From: Fimbriimonas ginsengisoli Gsoil 348
GTDB lineage: Bacteria; Armatimonadota; Fimbriimonadia; Fimbriimonadales; Fimbriimonadaceae
Direction of reading: 5' to 3'
DNA: 64,000 bases
Assembly: GCF_000724625.1 (NCBI RefSeq)
Contig: NZ_CP007139.1
Span: forward strand, 3,348,001 to 3,412,000
Shown one piece after another: positions 59,901 to 64,000 of the stretch (positions are counted from its first letter, which is position 1; each line of letters opens with the position of its first letter). The position numbers and the translations under genes are program-made. Below the pieces are notes generated by a model that searched no databases, was not told where the DNA came from, and saw nothing but the letters and a program-made list of their open reading frames with translations.

Positions 59901-60156
59901 GACGATCAACATCGTCATCGACCAAGTGATCCAAAAGTCGCTCGCGCCGGTCGTGAAGGAGATTCAAAACGAATCCAGCATTGGCTTTGGATCCGGCGGC
60001 GGGGCGGAAGCGCCCGACGCGGACCAGGCCGATTTCCTCGACATGATTCGAGCCCTCGAATCTCTCGATCAGGAAGGAACGGCCGACGACGACGGCGGCT
60101 CGCCGGATGTAGAGGGCGGGGACGACGAGGTTCCGTACGAGGAGGTCTTGGAGTAG
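56989..60156 (+). CDS. 1055-residue chimeric protein of the tail-like operon
   Basis: Layout: an N-terminal region (about 1-95) with RGGYLGVSLHAPNFSWRG; a beta-rich region to about 365; a Gly/Ser-rich linker (371-406); a Cys-containing region with C407, C409, C432, C467, C474, C547, C553 and C590; a long helical stretch from about 570 to 830; two hydrophobic segments at about 836-868 and 898-918; a further helical part, and an acidic Gly/Asp tail. The start is two bases after the 86-residue gene. It may be the tape measure of a short tail (position, helices) or a translocated effector (linker, Cys, membrane helices). No catalytic motif is visible. No search was possible, so both remain open. 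Confidence 0.7.
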   Translation: MPVSVSVPTKIRIDRTALADHPEWIEEAVSAAVGRAMANSRRSVLDARGGYLGVSLHAPNFSWRGIDVAERDRIRLEEAIARIVKDAAAVNGLLDGPGPNVPPVLPPDPSEPFDSLRAFPIAGVYTLDSYDGGTEDVQVVDEKHPLLYDYVPVVNVFLEPMTEEVRFALTSVSYDASPEHPLGVIYRFVKGGGIRWHVLITDGYIDSDDPESPAMAHLVGAFEFEGFTRFDFMGENASPMFKKVFYAPPPGPGTAEVIDVPADDEGRKKKYKELMGSGLEDNLRRHSRKPISMTTTKFQEKIGKRVDDEIDLALKNVQTNVTKAVKVTLGSSEVFVWMTKDDEQFLQWNGRATLTALDTVVKRPKPPKKKGEGSGSGGNEGGSSSGGEGQTGGAKGGTGGGGTGGGCGCAADDQPRDPWKEIFGEDGPSMECRSLRGEPALEEIGDAGELLGNQIKAIAQKLGISECVYAGQFCYQAASQLNDKAIATQSMAESSSGDNKAADGKSGNLGSVSFAPGSSAVIDTIRDLAGAVPLISQLMATAVDVFCSDTFRCTIHGSLRGNGQSWSLKFLSDVGSKLNEAVGNLFIGACRSMLLQLLATSLDQINKRLNAIDRYAPLFEKWILPQITDLAELDELHTRLRNYGYGKKAQEISGGILVASAAGWDAAASRLVSSLIGGAVVRSVGEAYEIVQDGGVDKIRGSTGVLWTIDDLEQAIALRRGLAEGIDPLVKQITDTPDAVKRFKGTDSIRRELETLLKEMVSNNEEMRGKADRDPMFAFKASSISEDIPQATVRGGKYSLQGIHRVAHEQIYDAFLYDSFYATGLDYLFDTEEGKAAIIGFGILAGFVLLCVLVPGGAFIAFVAGGALAVHEVSKAYEKKRLYGALINPDLVLSHAEVEVGLFVAWFGLVLSLIPEAGTAAKGLVSGGRAVLKGEAKAIGKMAAKAVGTRVAKELAEYAVKDLLEAFVKELTINIVIDQVIQKSLAPVVKEIQNESSIGFGSGGGAEAPDADQADFLDMIRALESLDQEGTADDDGGSPDVEGGDDEVPYEEVLE

Positions 60157-61608
60157 ATGCTTAAGGAATCTCCGATCCACATCGATCCCAAGTTAATCTC
60201 GGCCGCCGTCGACTCGCATCCGGAGATGCGCGATCTGCGCGAGGCCGTGAAAACCCGCTTCAAGACCAGCGACGCCACCGCGAAGTCGTTCGCCGAGAGG
60301 CTGCTGACCCACGCCGTCGAGCGCTTCGGGGCCAAATACCTTGCCGAAATGACCGAACGGATCTCCCGCCTCTTCGAGCGGCGGGAGCAAGCGGCGAAGA
60401 TCGTCGACCAAGTCATCGGAGCCGAAGCGCTGACCCCCGAGGAAGCGGGCCGCCAGCTCAACCAGCTCTTCAAAGATATGAAGGGGGACGTCGACGCGAT
60501 CAGCGGGCCGGGCGACTACGCCAAGAATAACAAAATCCCGCTCCCGGATAAGAGCGAGCTCGAGTTGACCGCCCACGACGACGATCCGGTGAAGATGCCG
60601 GCGAAGGCGCTCCCCACGGGGCGACACGTCGAGATGCTCGCCGTGCTCAAGGCTAAGTTCAAGGATCTCAAGCTGTCTTGGCGAAAGGCGATGCGGAAAG
60701 CGGCCGATCTCGCGCCAAACGAACTCTGGCGGGCCGTCGCCAGCGAGACGGAGGGTGGCCAGAAACGAAACATCGAAGCCTTGAAGGCTCGCGCCAAGGC
60801 GCGGGGAATGAGCGACAAGGAGATTGCGTCGCTGGAAGAAGCGGTCAAACAGCTCTCCCTCGAACGGGCTCGCTCCCAGCGGTTGCCCGGAACCGCCGAG
60901 GCGACCGGACGAACCGAAGCGCTCCAAAAACTATCTCCGAACCTTAGAAAGCTGGTTGCGGGAGACCGCCAGCTCGAGCTACTCGCCGGCGACAACCCCG
61001 AGGTGCTCGAGGAGATGTTCAAGGCATCCGGCGCAAAATCCAGGTCGGCGCTGAGGGCCTATATCCGGCGGCGGATGGTGGCTCACATCCGCGGGATGTT
61101 GGGAGAGTTTACGGCCGCCTTCCAGCTTGGCGAGAAGCTGGTGCTGCTCAAAGCGCCGGACTACAACGTCACCTTGCCCGGCACGGACTTGGTGGGGGTG
61201 ACGCGAAACGGACGGGTTTGGCTCATCGACAACAAGGCGCTCTCGGTGGAGGAGCTCGGCTCCGTCACCGCCCTCATGAAGAACCTTCCCGAGAACATCG
61301 CGGACGATACCGCGGCGTTCAAAGGGGAGTTCGGAATGGGGAAGGACCCGCTTATCGGTGACGCGGTCGCCCGGCTGGATAAGGCGACAAAGGCGATCCA
61401 GAAGCTCACCAAAGGACTTACCCAAGAGCAGGTGTCGGATCCAAAGATTCAGCAGCAGATCGGAACGATCCTTCGAGACAACCGGATCGACCGGGTGATC
61501 ACGAACGCCGGCGGATCGGTGGACGGCTTGTCGGCCGGACTCAAGCAGGCGCTCATTCGGCTGGAGAACCTGAACAAGCCGCTCAAGCCGAAGCCCACGA
61601 CGAAATAG
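60157..61608 (+). CDS. candidate PD-(D/E)XK nuclease, possible cargo of the tail-like apparatus
   Basis: A 483-residue protein. The first about 290 residues are helical and charged. From about 310 the sequence RGMLGEFTAAFQLGEKLVLL supplies Glu317, PGTDLVGVT supplies Asp344, and VWLIDNKAL supplies Asp358-x-Lys360. This order, Glu in a helix, Asp on one strand and D-x-K on the next, spaced 27 then 14 residues, is the PD-(D/E)XK nuclease core. The last about 110 residues are helical. It starts immediately after the stop of the 1055-residue gene (TAGATG). No partner immunity gene is visible. DNase activity is inferred from motif geometry. Confidence 0.65.
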   Translation: MLKESPIHIDPKLISAAVDSHPEMRDLREAVKTRFKTSDATAKSFAERLLTHAVERFGAKYLAEMTERISRLFERREQAAKIVDQVIGAEALTPEEAGRQLNQLFKDMKGDVDAISGPGDYAKNNKIPLPDKSELELTAHDDDPVKMPAKALPTGRHVEMLAVLKAKFKDLKLSWRKAMRKAADLAPNELWRAVASETEGGQKRNIEALKARAKARGMSDKEIASLEEAVKQLSLERARSQRLPGTAEATGRTEALQKLSPNLRKLVAGDRQLELLAGDNPEVLEEMFKASGAKSRSALRAYIRRRMVAHIRGMLGEFTAAFQLGEKLVLLKAPDYNVTLPGTDLVGVTRNGRVWLIDNKALSVEELGSVTALMKNLPENIADDTAAFKGEFGMGKDPLIGDAVARLDKATKAIQKLTKGLTQEQVSDPKIQQQIGTILRDNRIDRVITNAGGSVDGLSAGLKQALIRLENLNKPLKPKPTTK

Positions 61609-61620
61609 AGGAGACGCAAA

Positions 61621-62112
61621 ATGCCCGAAAGTTATCAGAGTTACCTCCACGTCCCCTCCGCGATCATCAGCGACGGAATCATCCCAATCCCGATATGGGC
61701 GGTGACCCAAATGTCGCTAACCGAGACCTACCACCTCCCCCCGATCGGATCGACCGCGGTCAAGGCGATCGTCTCGGTCCACGACGACACGATCTCCCTG
61801 ACGGGCACTCTGTTAGGTCCCGAGCGGTTCGCTTGGAAGCTGGCGCTGGAAACGATTGCCGAATCGAGCAAGCGTGGTTCGGCTCTGGCGGCCATGACGG
61901 GCGGCGCTGTGGGTGGGCTTATCTTGATCACCGCGATGACGATCCGCACGGATATGCAGGTCCAGTCGCTCACCTTCACCGCCAGCTCGGGAAAGCGGGA
62001 CGCGCTCGACATCTCGATCAACTTGGCCTATATGCCGAAGCCAAGCCTCTTGGGCAAGCTGCTCGACGTGGCCGCGGTCGGCGTCGGCGCCCTCTCCGAT
62101 TTTGGAAAGTAA
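61621..62112 (+). CDS. small baseplate or tail-completion-like protein
   Basis: A 163-residue beta-rich protein with a hydrophobic Gly-rich middle segment (AAMTGGAVGGLILITAMTIR). Strands SVHDDTISLTGTLLGP and LTFTASSGKRDALDISINLA follow an order like gpU/XkdP-type proteins located before the hub in contractile phages. The ribosome-binding site gaggagac is good. Position, between the cargo and hub-like genes, supports a baseplate or tail-completion role. No LysM motif can be seen. Function is inferred. Confidence 0.55.
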   Translation: MPESYQSYLHVPSAIISDGIIPIPIWAVTQMSLTETYHLPPIGSTAVKAIVSVHDDTISLTGTLLGPERFAWKLALETIAESSKRGSALAAMTGGAVGGLILITAMTIRTDMQVQSLTFTASSGKRDALDISINLAYMPKPSLLGKLLDVAAVGVGALSDFGK

Positions 62113-62114
62113 CC

Positions 62115-62750
62115 ATGCCGACGTACCCTGCCGCTCGCCTTTTGGTCTCCGCCGATCCGCCGGTGCTCCCCGACGACTTCCAGATCGTTCGTTCGAACAT
62201 GGTGAACGGCTTGCCGCATTACGTCGACCTCACCAAGAACACCCGGCTAAAGATCGTTCTTCCAACCGGTCTGCTTCAACCTTGGCTGGATTCCGACCCG
62301 TCCGCCTTGGCGGCGACGAGCGAGGATGAAAAGGCCCCGCATTCAACCGACGCTCCAGAAGAGATCGGCGGCGTATCGAGGCCGGCTCTAAGGTTCGCCG
62401 CTTCCATCGCGGGTGCGACGATCGCCACCGCTCCCTTCGCCTTGGGCGCTCGGCGGACCTTGCGCGACGACGGCGATCCGGCGACGGGCGCCGCGATCGA
62501 AGTAGCGTTACTCGATTGGCGCGTCTATGCCGGCACGGTACGCGGCCCCGGCGACTTCGGATCGTACGTCCAGTTTGGCTGGAGAGTCGCCAATCGGGCC
62601 GTCGATAACTTCGGACCGCCGGTAATCAATCCGTTCCTGTGGCACCGCCTCATCCCGATTCTGCGAATCGAATCGGATCTGGGGCTGATGATTCGGGTCA
62701 TCGACACCCGGTTCGTTCAAAGGAGGTACGCGATCCGTGAGTCCCTTTAG
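62115..62750 (+). CDS. baseplate-region protein of unknown function
   Basis: A 211-residue protein, start ATG at 62115 two bases after the previous stop. The N-terminal part has RLLVSADPPVLPDDFQIVRS; the C-terminal half is strand-rich (WRVYAGTVRGPGDFGSYVQF, PILRIESDLGLMIRVIDTRF). Its gene overlaps the next by 14 bases, so their translation is tied, and the ribosome-binding site of the hub-like gene lies inside it. No domain recognised; by position a spike-, LysM- or hub-adjacent baseplate part. Confidence 0.6.
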   Translation: MPTYPAARLLVSADPPVLPDDFQIVRSNMVNGLPHYVDLTKNTRLKIVLPTGLLQPWLDSDPSALAATSEDEKAPHSTDAPEEIGGVSRPALRFAASIAGATIATAPFALGARRTLRDDGDPATGAAIEVALLDWRVYAGTVRGPGDFGSYVQFGWRVANRAVDNFGPPVINPFLWHRLIPILRIESDLGLMIRVIDTRFVQRRYAIRESL

Positions 62751-64000
62751 CCTAGGACAGTCGAAAGACGTAAAGATCGGAAACGACTCCGGCTGGGTCC
62801 TGGAGTTCTACACCGCGTCCGCCGACGGCACGATCGGGGCGAAGCCGGTCGCCTCGTTCAGCAGCTCCAAGTATTACGCCAGCATCGACGCGACGCTCCA
62901 GGACGACCTGCGCGGTGGCTCGTACTCGTTTACGATCCAAGGGCTGATCGATTCCGATTACGGCCTCATCTCTCAGGCGATGCCGAACCATCCGGTCGTA
63001 GCCAAGCTCTATCTCTTCTGGCACGACGCGATCTCGGGGCCGGCTTCGTATTTGGGAAATCTCGTCGGTATCTCGAGCGACCTCTCGCCCGACGACCTTC
63101 AGAAGGCGATCGTCTCGGTTCTCTACATCACCAAAGTCAAACGGACCCTCGGCGAACTCAGCTACGACACGGAGATCCACTGCGTCGAGTGGGCGTACCG
63201 CGCGATGTCTCAATTGCTGACCGCAACCTTGGAAGCCGACGACTACGGAAAAGCCGCGGCGGAGATCGCCACCCGAACAAAGGTAGATATCACCACCTAC
63301 CCCGAGGGGGGCGGGCGGATGACGACCGACGCGGCGGGCACCGTCGGCAATGAGAAGGTGAAGTACCCGATAGGAAAAACCTACGGCTCGATCCTCCGCG
63401 ACATCGCGAACGCCGTAGAAACCAACCTAAACAAGCACGGTCGGGGGATGTTGCTGGTTCGAGACGGCAAGATTTACCTGGGCCCCCGCCCGTATCCGCT
63501 CGACGGCGATCCGAAGGACCTGACCGCCACCGCCGGATTTTTGGAAGTCTCGGTGGATGGATCATCGGACGACGATCCGACCGCTCCCGACCCGTCTGGA
63601 CAGGCCCAGAAAACCCATTACACGATCACTCTCAAAGGGCGGCCGGACATCAAGCCCGGCGACATCGTTCGGTTCGATCCTCCCAAAGAGGACGACAGCA
63701 AAACGGTGCCGAGCCTTCTCTCGGCCCTCGCCGGAGCTTTCGCGGCTCCGCTGCTTCCCACGATGAGCGACTCCCTGTCCGATTCAGCGGTCTCGATGGC
63801 CGTCTCCTCGGTAAAGCATCGGCAAGGGAAGGCGTGGGGGTTTTACACCGAGGTGAAGGGGGTTGGGCTGACCGATCCGACTCAGCCTTGGGACGTGTAT
63901 TCCGACGCCAACGCACCGGGGAAGAACGCCTCGCCCTCCGCCGACGGAGGGACCGAGGCGGCGGGAGCGTTCAAAGAACAACTGCAAACTTGGACGGCGA
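62737..64000 (+). CDS. baseplate hub-like protein (gp27/late-control-D-like), N-terminal part
   Basis: Open from the GTG at 62737 to the window end (421 codons, no stop). The start is fixed by a perfect aggaggt at 62721-62727, nine bases before the GTG. Text features of hub proteins include SWVLEF-type early strands, the DLRGGSYSFTIQG loop, YDTEIHCVEWAYRAMSQLLT, and the later KGRPDIKPGDIVRFDPP, a pattern like G-x-P-x-L-x-P-G found near the end of gpD/XkdQ-type proteins. The protein would centre the baseplate and hold the spike. The rest, and any spike, gp25-like, wedge or ATPase genes, lie beyond the window. Confidence 0.65.
   Translation, partial: MSPFSLGQSKDVKIGNDSGWVLEFYTASADGTIGAKPVASFSSSKYYASIDATLQDDLRGGSYSFTIQGLIDSDYGLISQAMPNHPVVAKLYLFWHDAISGPASYLGNLVGISSDLSPDDLQKAIVSVLYITKVKRTLGELSYDTEIHCVEWAYRAMSQLLTATLEADDYGKAAAEIATRTKVDITTYPEGGGRMTTDAAGTVGNEKVKYPIGKTYGSILRDIANAVETNLNKHGRGMLLVRDGKIYLGPRPYPLDGDPKDLTATAGFLEVSVDGSSDDDPTAPDPSGQAQKTHYTITLKGRPDIKPGDIVRFDPPKEDDSKTVPSLLSALAGAFAAPLLPTMSDSLSDSAVSMAVSSVKHRQGKAWGFYTEVKGVGLTDPTQPWDVYSDANAPGKNASPSADGGTEAAGAFKEQLQTWTA

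Noticed and set aside
60157-61608. Interpretation of the nuclease-like protein as phage tape measure
   Set aside because: The charged, motif-bearing C-terminal half and intermediate length do not fit the repetitive helical tape measure; kept instead as a cargo candidate.
1-64000. tRNA, rRNA, integron or transposase genes
   Set aside because: None could be recognised on either strand; no cloverleaf-like run or conserved rRNA segment was seen. Short or odd tRNAs could be missed by eye.

Overview
The window looks like chromosomal DNA from a GC-rich, diderm, free-living bacterium. A TonB/ExbB/ExbD set with an outer-membrane receptor shows an outer membrane. The prepilin-like protein at 50084 has the N-terminus and the F-P-V-F-A-Q-A-K junction that I associate with Armatimonadota (Fimbriimonas-like) and, less closely, Planctomycetota. 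That phylum call is inference from memory; no rRNA marker is present. I saw no tRNA, rRNA, CRISPR array or transposase gene.

Layout. 1-5.6 kb (mostly minus strand): an ABC ATPase fragment, an AspT/YidE-type antiporter, a secreted HEXXH protein translationally coupled to trxB, and a baeRF-family protein. 5.6-20.3 kb (mostly plus): pterin carbinolamine dehydratase; a two-gene membrane/secreted unit behind a strong sigma70-type promoter; a membrane protein/winged-helix/secreted-protein operon with a palindromic operator; a serine hydrolase; paiB; a polysaccharide deacetylase/glycosyltransferase pair; leuB; mutS2-cdd; two paralogous lipoproteins. 20.6-22.6 kb (minus): rhamnulokinase-like kinase, csoR, ankyrin protein. 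22.7-27.1 kb: exbB-exbD-tonB-receptor operon. 27.2-33.2 kb: a ferritin-like protein, a metallopeptidase/helical-repeat giant with a small hydrophobic partner, a MITE-like element, a P1 peptidase. 33.2-46.5 kb: a soluble multi-GAF hybrid kinase, chrA with a coupled secreted protein, cytochrome c, a sugar-type ABC importer, and an amidohydrolase gene broken by a one-base frameshift. 46.7-53 kb: sulfate activation (cysD, cysNC), a prepilin-like protein, a small lipoprotein, and a TPR-sulfotransferase that would use the PAPS made by cysD/cysNC.

The most unusual part is 54.06-64.0 kb: a tight plus-strand operon, still open at the window end, encoding a contractile-tail-like apparatus. In order it carries a leader gene of unknown function, a sheath-like protein, a tube-like protein, an 86-residue protein resembling only the C-terminal tail of tape-measure proteins, a 1055-residue chimeric protein with a Gly-rich linker and membrane-type helices, a 483-residue protein with a PD-(D/E)XK nuclease signature, two small baseplate-like proteins and a hub-like protein. 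No capsid, terminase, portal or integrase gene is visible, so this resembles a domesticated contractile injection system with built-in cargo more than a prophage, though the downstream half is unseen. A gene-free kilobase with a perfect 31-bp inverted repeat and a nested palindromic element lies directly upstream.

Dispersed repeats recur: two related stem-loop elements (20.5 and 32.0 kb, the second with 18-bp terminal inverted repeats) and two GGCGTTRGG-type inverted clusters (27.1 and 41.2 kb).
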